The position numbers and the translations under genes are program-made. The notes beneath the pieces are model-generated. The model was not told where the DNA came from and did no database searches. It saw nothing but the letters and a program-made list of their open reading frames with translations. DNA of 64,000 nucleotides, from assembly GCA_022606135.1 (NCBI GenBank), contig JABYQN010000013.1:434001-498000 (forward strand), given 5' to 3'. Origin of the DNA: Fomes fomentarius. Lineage: Eukaryota > Basidiomycota > Agaricomycetes > Polyporales > Polyporaceae. Of this stretch, positions 50,151 through 60,814 are shown piece after piece (within the stretch, counting starts at the first letter, position 1; each line of letters begins with the position of its first letter).

Positions 50151-51468
50151 CTATTTAACCAATACGGGAGTCAAAGCCTAGAGCATCGCAGGCTTCAGTA
50201 CCCTTCCCACCAAGACCCGAGACCGTGGTAGGGTGAAGAGACGCACCTTTTTCGTAATCTCGTATATGCGTTTCTGGCCCGCGAAGAGGATCGCGGCGGT
50301 CAGAACGCTCTGCGCGAGCTTGCTGCCGACGCCCTTGTAGAGCCCTTCGATGCCCTCTTCCTTGAGGATGGTCAGCACGCCGTCGAGTGCGGATTTGTAC
50401 CGCTGTGCGTGTGCCTGGCCGGCTTGCAACCGACTCTTCACGACACTGATATGCATACAATGCTCGTCAACGCACGCTTCTATGTATGCGAAACGGCAGG
50501 AAAGACGCACATATAAGGGTATGTCGACGACGTTGCAACAAGCTTGGAGAGCGCGCCAAGCAAGAAGTAATCCAGATCCGACAACACCGCGACAGCATTC
50601 TTCTGCCCCGCCGCCCTGAGTTTAGCCGTCCTCCCAGTAATAAGGAAGTTCTTCAGTTGCTCAAAGACCGTGTACTGGATGATAGGGTTAATGACGAGGA
50701 CAAGCGCAGGGCCCAACCCACGCCAGAATGCAGTGATGCCGTCCTTGCCGAGGATATGCTGGATGGTCTGGAGGATGCCGGGACGCGTCTCGCTCGCGCT
50801 CTCGGCTGGTCGCGTAGCGTCTTTGTCTTCGCTCATGGAGTAGACGGCCTGTGTGGTTTGCACGACCCAGATCGGGTTGCTAATGAGGGTCGTGGCGGAG
50901 CCGGCAACGAGGCCTGCGAGCATGGACTCGAGCGTGCTGAGGCCTTTGCTGCCCGTGCGCGCTTTGAGGATGAAATTGCGCGAGGTCTCGTAGAAGTAGT
51001 AGTAGACGCTACGTAGGGGCGGACGGTTATTCACGTCTTTCATGTGTAGAGGAAGGAAAGACATTGGCAGGGGAGTTGACGTGATAAGGAGAGGGCTTGT
51101 ACAAGAGAACATACCCATTCGTGATTGCTATGCCTAGCAAGCTCGAGTTTAGACCACTGTAGAGGCCGAGGACTCCTTCCCGCTTGATGATGTCCACTAT
51201 GGCTTCATAGGTCGTCTAAGGCGGGTACGGCAGTCTTTTACTTTCCTGGGACGCGTTCGCGAGGTTATGATGGCACACACCTTTTGCTCCTTCTTCGTCT
51301 CGACTGCAGCACGCGTCGAAAGGAAGATGAGGGGGCTATATGCGTATACAACTCGTGCTCAACGCCATGAATTCAATCCGACCTTTCATGTAGCACTCAC
51401 TACGTCGCGGACATGGCGACAATGCCGCCTGCAGCACCTGCGAGTGCGTGGAAAGCTGAGTCGCTCAT
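50151..51468 (-). CDS. ANT1: peroxisomal adenine-nucleotide carrier (PMP47/ANT1, SLC25A17-like)
   Basis: Mitochondrial-carrier-family protein of the peroxisome that swaps ATP for AMP to support fatty-acid activation. ATG 51468 starts 'MSDSAFHALAGAAGGIVAMS'. Repeat 1 reads 'ATYPLIFLSTRAAVETKKEQ', with 'REGVLGLYSGLNSSLLGIAI'. Repeat 2 has 'MLAGLVAGSATTLISNPIWV', then 'GITAFWRGLGPALVLVINPI'. Repeat 3 has 'LLGALSKLVATSSTYPY', 'IVVKSRLQAGQ', and 'EEGIEGLYKGVGSKLAQSVL'. A last intron (gtgcgt...ctctag) leads to a short end 'KKALTPVLVK' at 50151; reading through would stop at 50178. It is head-to-head with the F-box/LRR gene, 230 bp apart. Confidence 0.85.
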
Positions 51469-51698
51469 AGTCGTCGTAGTCTATGCACAGAAAGAGAGCG
51501 TAGAGAGGGAGGAGGGAATTGTGGACAGGGCGTCATGGCTGAAAGGAAACCGTCCACGGGTGTATCACATGCGCACAAACTCCGGCAACTCAGTCTTTGC
51601 AGTGCGGGGGTGTGGCGCGTACGGCCGCCCGGCTCTCCTTCCAACAATCACCGTCTCCCACCTTCCGTCCCTCGCCGTCCGCGTCTGCGACAGGCCAC

Positions 51699-53610
51699 AT
51701 GCTCCTCAACCCGCACAATGGTCTGCCCTGTCTGTCGCTCACGTCGGGCCCACTCAACGAACCAGAGCAGGGACGTCTGATTAGATCTGCTATCACGTAA
51801 GTAAGATCTAAAGTTTGTCTGGTAAGTATCGCAAGCTGAACGGCGGTACTACGTTTGCGGAATCAGGCTCGAGACGCTTCCTTCAGATGTCTTCCGGCTC
51901 ATTGCTATCCAGTCGTCAAAACAGAAGAGATCACTCCGGCGATTAGCGCAGACATCTCGTCGCGTACGTGCTGAATGCATGCCTGTGTTATTCGCGCGAT
52001 GCTTTGCACACCCGGGAGGACAGAAGGGTATTCCTCCAGTAGGGATACGGCCGTATGTTCAGTGAGTGGCTAGAGGTGTGGTGGATACGACGGAAGGTCT
52101 CACACTCCGTCTCTAGACATCTCACGTACATCAATCACTCCCAGAGAGTGAGCGACTCCGACTCTGAAGACAGTGTCTCTACCCACGAAGGACCAAGCGT
52201 TGACATCCCCTTTGGTCTAGAGCTCAAATACTTGCCCGCCATACGCTCTGTTTCCTTCAGGTGCACACTCCGGCTCTCCCATCTCGAATTGATGAACATG
52301 TGCCTTGCTTGTCCCACTCTTACGTCCATCATATTCACCAACGCCGTTCGGTGGTGCGGCGGATATCCTGACCCTAGAGTCGACTCTCCGTACCCTCCTC
52401 ACATTGGCATCACCCACTTACAACACTCGCCGTCAGTGTGGCGTGAAATTAGCTGCGACCTCGAACGGAGAAATATCTCAGCAGAGATTGCCCTTGAGTC
52501 ACATTGCCTGGCTCTCATCGCCCTCGCTATAAACAACACTGCGGAAGTCCTCAGCATGCCAGTAGAAAGCGCACCAATGGCGCGCATGTCTGAACTTTCA
52601 TGGCCGCGGCTCCGCGAGGTAGCCTTATGCGGCCGATATATTCTCCCTAGTCAATCTACATGCATTCCACGCTTACTTGCACATGCACCTCGTTTGCGGA
52701 AACTTTCGATACAGGTCGCCCAACCATACACACTTAGACTCTCTCGAGCACCTATTCTCAGCCGGAAATCCACGCCCGACAGCGATCTAACAGAACTAGA
52801 AGAACTAATAATTGCATATCCTGATCCGGACGACGCAATATTCTCTGTCTCCGCACCTAACATCACGCATCTTTCTCTTCGTGATTGGCCGCGTTACTAT
52901 TTCTACCAAGACGTGGTCGGAGTCGTGAACCGCTGGGCAGCGCCCTTACTCACTGCGGCCGAGTGCTTGCATATACTGAAGCGCATGAGCTTGCACCACC
53001 TGACTAATTTGGAGTTGGCATACCGGGTAGACCAATCGGATGATACACTCCTTCGCTATATCGCCTCGTCATTTCCAAAGCTCACCCGTCTCGAGCTGCA
53101 TCGATACCGATCGGGCGAAGAGCTCCCATATGTATGTCTCGTCGCCCGTAGATTCATTTCTGAGGTTACACATGTTGACTATCTCATAACAGAAAGACAT
53201 CGTGAAGTGTCTTGCCTCCATACAGACGCTCCGAGTACTTCACCTCAACCTCGACTGGCCAGACATGACTGGCCCACGCTCAAGCAGCATCAAGCATGTC
53301 GGAGAGTCCCGGCACAACCGCTGGATCGCAGCGGCCCGGACACGCGGGCTGGAAGTCGTGGATATCTTGGAGCCGCACTGTCTCGACCTCGAGTGTGCGT
53401 GTCTCCTCATTCATGAGTCGACGGGGAGCTATTGGTGGAAATTCCGCCCATCGCGATATCCAGGCAAGAGAGTGGGGGACAACAATAGGTCTGATGCGGA
53501 GGTGTAAGTGTTCAATTTGTCTGTCTTTAGTGGGGTACTTACTGATTTGCACTCCGGTTTTGTGCAGGGATTTCGAGCCTTTACCTTTGCCCTGGGGGAA
53601 GCGCGGTTGA
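51699..53610 (+). CDS. F-box/LRR protein
   Basis: Five-exon model. Exon 1 (ATG 51699) encodes 'MLLNPHNGLPCLSLTSGP' and ends with 'RLIRSAIT'. It is spliced to 'LETLPSDVFRLIAIQSSKQK', a canonical F-box beginning, followed by 'LRRLAQTSRRVRAECMPVLF'. Another intron within 'PYVQ|HLTYINHSQ' leads to a chain of LRR-like units: 'LPAIRSVSFRCTLRLSHLEL', 'LSWPRLREVALCGRY', 'APRLRKLSIQ', 'APNITHLSLRDW', 'LTNLELAYRVD', 'FPKLTRLELHRY' and 'IQTLRVLHLNLDWPD'. The last intron joins to the C-terminal 'DFEPLPLPWGKRG'. The protein is of a different subfamily from the DGG-type F-box-like paralogs. It probably serves as an SCF substrate receptor; substrate unknown. Confidence 0.82.
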
Positions 53611-54318
53611 CGCTGAGGGTTTTGTGCTTCAGGGTGTTCTCTTGATACCGATGCTCACGAACTGTACCAAAGTACTCCGGATAAGGCCGGTCCTGCCGCT
53701 GTGCTACTATTAATAGGAATCATGTATCGTACCTGACCTACTTGCAAACGTCGTTAGCCGGTCCCGACTCCCGAGAGTAAAGCTTCACATTAGTACGGCG
53801 GGCATTGGCTGCCGTTATTACTACTACGATGTGGCACTGATGGGCGTCCGTTCCTGGTCCGTTTGCGCGATCTCTATGTTGAGCGTCCTCCGCTCCTCGA
53901 ACGCCACCGCGTACCTATCGTCTCGTATCTGCATGGCTATTCATTCCACCCATACAATCTCGTCTTTCCCTTGCATACCACGAGGGACTCCGCGTTCCCT
54001 TCTAGAGAGCGTTATCTGCCAGCAGCATTGTTATCAGGCGACCTCTCGAGACACTTCCATCATCCACCTGATAACCCGGCGCCCATGCAAGGCCACTGTG
54101 GCCGCACACGGCGGCGTGCCCCTGGTACCCTTACGCCGCGGCCTAGTTAAACTTTCTCGCACGCGTAAACACTCCAATGTCGCCTATTTAATTGGCATGC
54201 AGCGATGGGGGTCCGGTGGCGTCCCGGGTCCTCTCCTCGACTCTCGACTGACGACGCAGAGATTTTGCTTTCTTCGCCCTCTGACTGAGGTACACAAGCC
54301 CAACGAGGAAGACTAGCT
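53611..54318. other. 0.7-kb intergenic region
   Basis: 3' end of the F-box/LRR gene and promoter of the ATG22-like gene. An open frame of 161 codons here starts with GTG and has no domain. Confidence 0.45.
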
Positions 54319-56750
54319 ATGTCACGCATGCCTATGCCCGAGAACGTACCGGAAGTCGCGCCGGAACCGCTTGTGACGATTCCGACGCGGGATGGGGAGG
54401 GAAGCTTGGGGAAGGATCGTGCTGAGGAGACTGTTGCTATTGCCCCGGTCAGGAAGGACGAGCCTATTGTCACTCGGAAGGTGCGTCTCTGCAGCGGTCT
54501 GCGAATACTGGATATTGAGATGTATCTTTGCGCGGTAGGAATTGTGGAGCTATTACTGTGCGTTGCGTTCACCTTCGCTGTGTTGAAGCGTGCTGATTGC
54601 GAGATACGCTCAGTATACTACAATGGTGATAATGTACGTGTACCTCCTACTTCCTCGCGCGTGCCTCTTTTGACGCGAGACTCCGCGCATACAGGGCGTC
54701 GGACCAAACGGTGAGCGATCGCAGTGAAAGTACTTATCGTGACTATGCGCTGAATGCCAGTGTGCAGGCTACTCCATGACGCTCTTCCAGTCCCTCGCTA
54801 CGGCAGCTGGGTACGATCCCTTGAGGGGTCCAGGATCGAGCTGCTCCGATGAGGGATCATCCGGCCAGTGTGTCCTACCCTGGGGAGGCGGCCATAAGGC
54901 TGTCAGCTCTGTCGTCCTCGTCTCTAACGGTGTCAGCTTTGCGGTACGAAGTTCCCGATCTGCATTAAATAGCATTCGTTCTCATATGCGCGGGTTTTAC
55001 TGGGTAGGTTATGACTCTGATCTTTACGACCATTGGCTCTGCCGCAGACTATGGGACGTTCGGACGATGGCTCCTGCTCATCCTCACCGTCATATGCTGG
55101 GGTGCGCAGTTTGCGAGCATGTCACTCACCTGTGCGTCCAACCTTCTCCCCGATGCAAGGCACGCGCTCAACGTGACTCAATCTTACCAGCACCGGACCG
55201 GTGGGGTGTCGCGATGGGGTTGTACATGGTTGGCTTCATCTCGTATGGTGCGACTCTGGTGTTCTACGCGGCGGTCTTCCCGCGTCTTGCACGAAACACG
55301 AAGCATGCGCGCCAATTGCGCGAGAAATACGAGAAAGGCGAGATCCCTGCTGAGGAGTACGAGACCGAGGAGAGCCTCGAGAAGAACCGGATCAGCAACA
55401 TTAGCACGGTGAGTCGTATCATTCATAGTGGGACTGGTACCCGGATGTTGAAGTTTGAGCGTTCAGATGCATAGTAACGTTGGTTACATCGTCACGCTTG
55501 CGCTGAACTTGTCTCTCCTGCTTCCACTCATGAATGACCCGAAAGTCAACAATTACGTACTCGTCTTGTGAGTACACACGAACACAATCATACTTGGGCA
55601 TTTTCTGACTCGTCAACAGGACGAACGGGTACTGGGTTCTCCTCGGAATCTGGTGGTGTAAGCATTCAGATTTACTGTGCCATCATCCAGAGTCTCCCTC
55701 TAAAATACATCATACATACAGTCATCTTCCAGCAACCACGACCTGGACCTTCTCTTCCGAAGGGGGAACACTACCTCACCGTTGGGTGGAAACAGATCTG
55801 GGTTGCCCTGACACAGTACAAGAAGCTCCCTTACACCTTCGTGTATCTGCTGGCGTTCTTCCTATTGGCTGATGTGAGACTATCGTCGCTATGGATTCCC
55901 CAATTGCTCACACGTGTACCTCGATACAGGGTTTGAACACAACTGGAACGCTTGTATCAATCTGTCAGAACGACAAGTTTCACTTCTCGTTCCTGCAGAA
56001 CACATACCTCGGATTGTCTCAGGCTATTACGTCCACCGCAAGCACTTTGGGCTTCTGGTATATTCAACGTCATTGGAAGATCAGCACCAAGAGGATGGTT
56101 TGTTGAGCATTCGTGATTCGAGCACCGCTCTGCGCTAAAATGAAGTATCGCAGTTCGTCGTCACCAACGTTGTGACCATCATGATCCCGCTTTGGGGTAT
56201 GATCGGAATCTGGACTACAAAGTTTGGGTATGCCTTGGTCATTCTCTTCGTCATGCCGACTTTACTCATCACTGACCAGCTTCCACAACGTCTGGGAGTT
56301 TTGGGCATACAATGTCGTCTTTGGGTTGTTCCAGGCTCCCTACTACGCCTTCTCGCAGACGATGATGGCCGAACTGACCCCACCAGGGTTCGACAACATG
56401 TTCTTCGGGCTGTTCGGGCTGTCAAACCGTGCTTCGTCTATGATTGGCCCGAATGTCATCCAGGCGATCATCGACAAGTCAGGCGACAACTGGAAAGGGT
56501 TCCCGTTCCTCTTCGCGCTTTGTACTGCCGCGAGTTTGGTTATCTGGTTTGGTGCGTGTACACTCCTGTCTATTTTTCGTCATTCGTTGGGGCAAGCCCA
56601 TGCTGACGCCGCGTGGTGGGTTATTCAGGCGTGGATGTCACGACTGGCAGGCGGGACGCTGTTGCGTGGGCAGAGAAGCACCGGTCGTATGCAGATACCG
56701 GAATGCTCGTTTCCGAAGAGGACTCTGCGGACTCCGTCAGGAAGTCTTGA
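54319..56750 (+). CDS. ATG22: ATG22-family transporter (MFS, vacuolar efflux type)
   Basis: Yeast Atg22 exports amino acids from the vacuole after autophagy. ATG 54319 starts a 55-residue polar tail ending 'KDEPIVTRK'. Family hallmarks are 'VYYNGDNGVGPNGYSMTLFQ', a Cys-containing loop ending 'CVLPWGGGHKAVSSVVLVSN', 'MTLIFTTIGSAADYGTFGRW' and 'PDRWGVAMGLYMVGFISYGA'. These are followed by 'LGIWWFIFQQPRPGPSLPKG', 'FWAYNVVFGLFQAPYYAFSQ', 'FGLFGLSNRASSMIGPNVIQ' and the acidic end 'VSEEDSADSVRKS'. About 11 helices are visible. The first splice is odd: exon 1 joins to 'IRSVYYNGDN' where relatives have about 'ELWSYYLYYNG', so two or three conserved residues differ there. Assignment is by family; transport substrate is inference. 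Confidence 0.86.
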
Positions 56751-57082
56751 GTAGTAGGACCTGTGCTTTGTGCGCTTCTATCACGTCATCCAATCTACAG
56801 GAAGCAATGTGGTATCCGGCATGTACGCGGCGCACTACGCGCTCCGTTGGACACCGGAGGTTTGTGTGACTGCAGGTGGGTCAGTGCACGAAGGACTCTG
56901 GACCGATATTCCAGAACCAGGACATGTATTTAAGGTTTATTGCTGCGGTGGCTTCCAAATGCAGTACAAGATAGCGCAGCACATTGTGTTCTTCACCCCA
57001 CTGTCGACATCTACTTACTCGCTCGACTCTCTTTGCTCATCCCTGACGCCTCTGGTCTTCGACATTGCATTCTCCATTCAGC
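56751..57082. other. promoter side of paralog E
   Basis: Contains tatttaag near 56927-56934, a possible TATA-like element. No gene seen. Confidence 0.4.
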
Positions 57083-58114
57083 ATGGAGACCCTTCCTTGC
57101 GAGCTTTTGGAGAAGATATTCGAGTTTTCATGCACCGACGGAGGTCGTACAGGTTGCTCGCTGTCGCTCGTATCTAAGCGCTTCCGCGACGTTTCAAGCG
57201 GCATGCGATTCGACACAGTCGCGCTCTGCTCTGGATCTGCTACTCAGCTATCCAGCTTCCGCTCCACGTACACTGCAGCATGCACCAACTCTGTCGCGGC
57301 TACCCCCAGACTCAGACACCTCTGCATAGGACAGACCGACGCTCGCGACTCCTCCCTCTTTCTTGACGAGCTGACGACTCTTCTGAGAATCGTCTCCCCT
57401 TACCTCCAGTCGCTGGCATTAATCATATCTACCTATCCTCGCCACGGAGTATGTCTCCTGGACGGCGTGTGGACGGCTTTACGAGAACTCACCGTCGTCG
57501 GAAGAGGAGTGACGGTGCCGGGTAGCGAGTTACCCAGGTTGACTGAGAGAAGGGGGCCAGAGCGTTTCCCTCGTCTCAAACATCTACACCTCTTCAACCC
57601 GAGGGATCACCTTGAACAGTGGGCCAAGCACATGCCCCGACTCACTCACCTGCGGGTATCTGGAGCGGACAACGTGACCACGTTCGCGGCACAGCTCAAG
57701 CAGGCTGTCTGCAGTGGACCGCAATCGGAGTCTGGTGAGATGTTCTCCCTTGTACCTGGTCCCGGTTCGTCGAGAGTTCGCTACTAATGGTATGTTGCTT
57801 TACTAGGAGGCAGCGCCCGATTTGGTGCTGCTGCAGCGCCTCCACCACAGCGGCTGTTACCGCGGCTGCAGCATCTGATCATTCACCCGTACCGCATTGT
57901 AAACAAGAGCGGCGGGCGTGGTATGGACCATCGTGAACAGAGTGCGCTGAAATCTGTGCAGCTGGCGTTCAAGGAGATCCTGGAATGCGAGAACGGACCG
58001 AGAGTCGGGATGCAGCCGACGATGGGAGTGGATTCGGTGCATGAGCTAGGGCGCATCGTGGTCGAGGAATGGTTGGGTGGAGGATTCGTGGATTGGGATC
58101 GCTGTCGTGGTTAG
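57083..58114 (+). CDS. F-box-like family protein, paralog E
   Basis: Two exons (57083-57734, 57807-58114) sum to 960 nt, or 319 residues. The start 'METLPCELLEKIFEFSCTDG' is the closest of the paralogs to a canonical F-box (LP-x-ELL-x-x-IF). Then come 'GCSLSLVSKRFRDVSSGMRF', LRR-like units ('ALRELTVVGRGV', 'FPRLKHLHLFN', 'MPRLTHLRVSGAD'), and after the intron 'LLPRLQHLIIHPYRI'. The C-terminus ends 'IVVEEWLGGGFVDWDRCRG', a diverged form of the WLDRL-GG-GCWD signature. It is on the plus strand, like F, while A-D are on the minus strand. Confidence 0.8.
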
Positions 58115-59378
58115 ACTCGGCTGTTGTATATATAGGCAGGCTCGAAGTGTGAGCCCCAGTCCAGGTCACAGTCCTGGACTTTCAGGTACTGATCATGTAC
58201 CATTCTTGGCAAGATATCCATGTTACTTGATACACCCTGTGGCTATCATACTACTTACACGCGTTGAAGTTCGAACACAGTACAACTGAAGCTAATCGAA
58301 GATGGATGCACTCAGGCTGTGCAGCACACGTAGAACACCGGCAGGACAGTGACTAGAGATGGTCTAAGGAATTGTGGTGAATAGGAGGAACAATATTGAA
58401 CCAACGCTAAACACATACCACTACTACTAGCCACTCGAAGAACTCAAAGTAGAATGAAGCGGTCAGACATACTATCCATTTGAAGCGAGTGATTACACAA
58501 GAGCTGACTACTGACGAAATTGAAGCGTCCGGCGAAGATGTGCGGGCGCTGTAGTTGTTGAAAGTCGTTCTACACCCTTGTTACTTACTTGCCTATTGTT
58601 ACTCGCTTATCCGCTCCTTATGGTACCTTTAACGCCCTGCTTACATAATGGACGTTCGCTAGTACTCCTTCGGAATCGCAGTTTTTCGCCAGACGGTCAC
58701 CTGTTGACACTTACCGTGCACCAGACTGAGGTAAGACTCTATTCTATTAGTCATAAGTCTATTAAACACACTGTATTGACATGTATCTAGTGCTCGTTTC
58801 TTACAGGTGAATAGAATCAGCTGTTGACAAGGCTTAGTAGTACCGTGCACCAGACTGAGTCCTCGTTCCTTACAGACCGCTGCCGCCTACTTCCGACAGT
58901 AGTCGCTAGCATGGCCCAGGGGCTCACTGACGGGAGGAATGTCCCGATGTTCATAAGCAGAGTTGATAGTTTTTCGTCCTTAGCTGCTAAGCTTCAGCTT
59001 CATCTGACCGTGGAACGCTAACGCTAGGACAACCTGTGATCAGGCCGCTCAGCCGCATCAGCGTTACTTTTATAGGGTGCGAGCATATCCCCACGCCATT
59101 CTCCCAGTCCGGATCGTTCAGAGAGTCAGACAGACTACTGTCTGATTCTTGGGCGATGTAGTTGAGGGCGGGACCGTGGGGCTGACTCGGCTGAGCGCTG
59201 AGCTGTTACTGCGTCGGCACCGAAGCATACGAAGTTGTGTATGACTCGAAGCGTACTTATATGTAGATCAGGCAGAGCCTGATCCTTCTCAACTGCACTC
59301 TTTGCTGTTAATCAGTGAGCATGTTACCATTGGCTTCTAGAGACTGAGTCTAACTAACCAACCTCGCAGAGATTCACT
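58115..59378. other. 1.26-kb spacer between paralogs E and F
   Basis: No gene is supported. It contains a partial direct duplication (see the repeat at 58701-58874). Confidence 0.45.
58701..58874. repeat. partial direct duplication, 19-bp core
   Basis: The 19-mer taccgtgcaccagactgag occurs at 58712-58730 and again at 58841-58859. Each copy is preceded by ctgttgaca (58701-58709, 58821-58829) and followed, directly or after an insert, by a tcgttyyttacag string (58793-58805, 58863-58875). Copy 1 carries about 60 nt of extra sequence that starts gtaag and ends ttacag, like an intron. The origin is unknown. Confidence 0.55.
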
Positions 59379-60398
59379 ATGGACAGCCTTGCAGTTGAGC
59401 TACTACGGGAGATATATACACTTGCGTGCGCAGACGGAGGCTTCACTGGATGTTCGCTTTCCCTCGTCTCAAAGCACGTCCGGGAAACCTCTCGCTCTGC
59501 GCGTTTCCACTCGATCTCGCTCACCTCGGGTACCGCACAACAGTTGTCGAATTTCCTCCTCTGTTTCCACCAGGAATGTGCCTGGGTCCAACGGGACGAA
59601 GGTTACACCCCGGCTATTCGACATCTATGCATCTCCATTGCAAATTGCAAGGACACCAAAGGAGACTGGCATGGTGGTCCCTATAGTATCGACGAGCCCC
59701 GGATCACACATGAGCGCCAAGAATATATAGCACAACTCATTGCCTTCGTCCAGTTCGTCGCGCCAAACCTGGTCACGCTCTCTCTCATCCGGCAGTCTTT
59801 CCCTCGGCTGGATGATATCCCGTGCAGCGGCTTTCCGATGCTCGATGAACTCTCGGTCACTGCCCCCGATCTGTTTGTCCTCGGGGAGAATCCTCCACAT
59901 CCCCTCTATCCTCGTCTGCGTCGCCTGCACCTTGCTAATTCCCCACACTACGGCCTGTTGAGCTGGGTTGACGGCAAACGCGCCCCTAACCTCACGCATC
60001 TACGCATCTCCGAACTAGGGGACGTAGATGCAACTGTGAAGACTGTGATATGTGAGTCGAGCAGTGTTGACATACTTACTATATGCAAGCTGATGATGCC
60101 GTCGTTGGATGCAATCGCAGCGCCAACTACTTATCCCCAACTCCAAAAAGTCCTCATCCGACCCTGCCCGCCCCCACCCGACGGGAATTGTGGATGCGCC
60201 CATCCGTACATGGAGCATGAGGAGTTCCTGGCAGATATCGAGGACCTTCGTGCCCGCTGGACAATCCCAATAGACGCAATACCCTACAAAGAATCCTCCA
60301 CCATTCAGAAGGAGGGGGGGCATACAGCCGCCATCAAGCGGGAGTGGCTAGATCGGTTGCATGGCGGTCAAGGCTGCTGGACATCGAGATCAGGATAG
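59379..60398 (+). CDS. F-box-like family protein, paralog F
   Basis: Single-exon ORF of 339 residues from ATG 59379. The N-terminus is 'MDSLAVELLREIYTLACADG', then 'GCSLSLVSKHVRETSRSARF'. LRR-like units are 'FPMLDELSV', 'YPRLRRLHLAN' and 'APNLTHLRISELGD'. The C-terminal exon region begins at 'YPQLQKVLIRPCPPPPDGNC', with the family block 'EEFLADIEDLRARWTIPIDA', and ends 'AIKREWLDRLHGGQGCWTS', the intact family signature. Paralogs A, B and E have an intron before the 'LxxLLIxP' part. Here the equivalent bases (gtgagtcgag...tatgcaag) look like a short intron but are translated in frame, so the intron may be retained or used alternatively. Confidence 0.82.
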   Translation: MDSLAVELLREIYTLACADGGFTGCSLSLVSKHVRETSRSARFHSISLTSGTAQQLSNFLLCFHQECAWVQRDEGYTPAIRHLCISIANCKDTKGDWHGGPYSIDEPRITHERQEYIAQLIAFVQFVAPNLVTLSLIRQSFPRLDDIPCSGFPMLDELSVTAPDLFVLGENPPHPLYPRLRRLHLANSPHYGLLSWVDGKRAPNLTHLRISELGDVDATVKTVICESSSVDILTICKLMMPSLDAIAAPTTYPQLQKVLIRPCPPPPDGNCGCAHPYMEHEEFLADIEDLRARWTIPIDAIPYKESSTIQKEGGHTAAIKREWLDRLHGGQGCWTSRSG

Positions 60399-60814
60399 GC
60401 CTGCAGTGACCAACATTGTCGCCGTCGGTGGACTCTGTACTACCGTCTACAGCCATTCCTCTTCTTCTCATGACTATGAAAATCACACTTCTTGGCACCT
60501 GCTTGTTACATCACACGCGATGGTTCGCATGTACTATTAAGTAGTACTAGTATCTTCTTCATATATATGCCAATGTGCACTTATGCCAAGGAAGTCAAAG
60601 TCGTAAGACTACTAAGAGACCGGATCTTGGTTGGCCGCAGTGATGTGGCAGTCGAAAGCGCGTGATTTTGAGCGATGAGGTCACGGAACGCGTGCCATTG
60701 CTACCGACAACGCGGGGCAACCCCAGTGTGTCCTCCAAACCCCAACGTCCGTCCCCGACTACGCCTCTCTCGGCCGTCCACCTGAGCCCACATATATGAC
60801 ATACTCGCCTAACC
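60399..60814. other. spacer before the TMEM135-like gene
   Basis: 416 bp, no gene seen. Confidence 0.45.

Noticed and set aside
53831..54316. 161-codon plus-strand frame upstream of the ATG22-like gene
   Set aside because: It starts with GTG, has no recognisable domain, and lies in the promoter/5' UTR.
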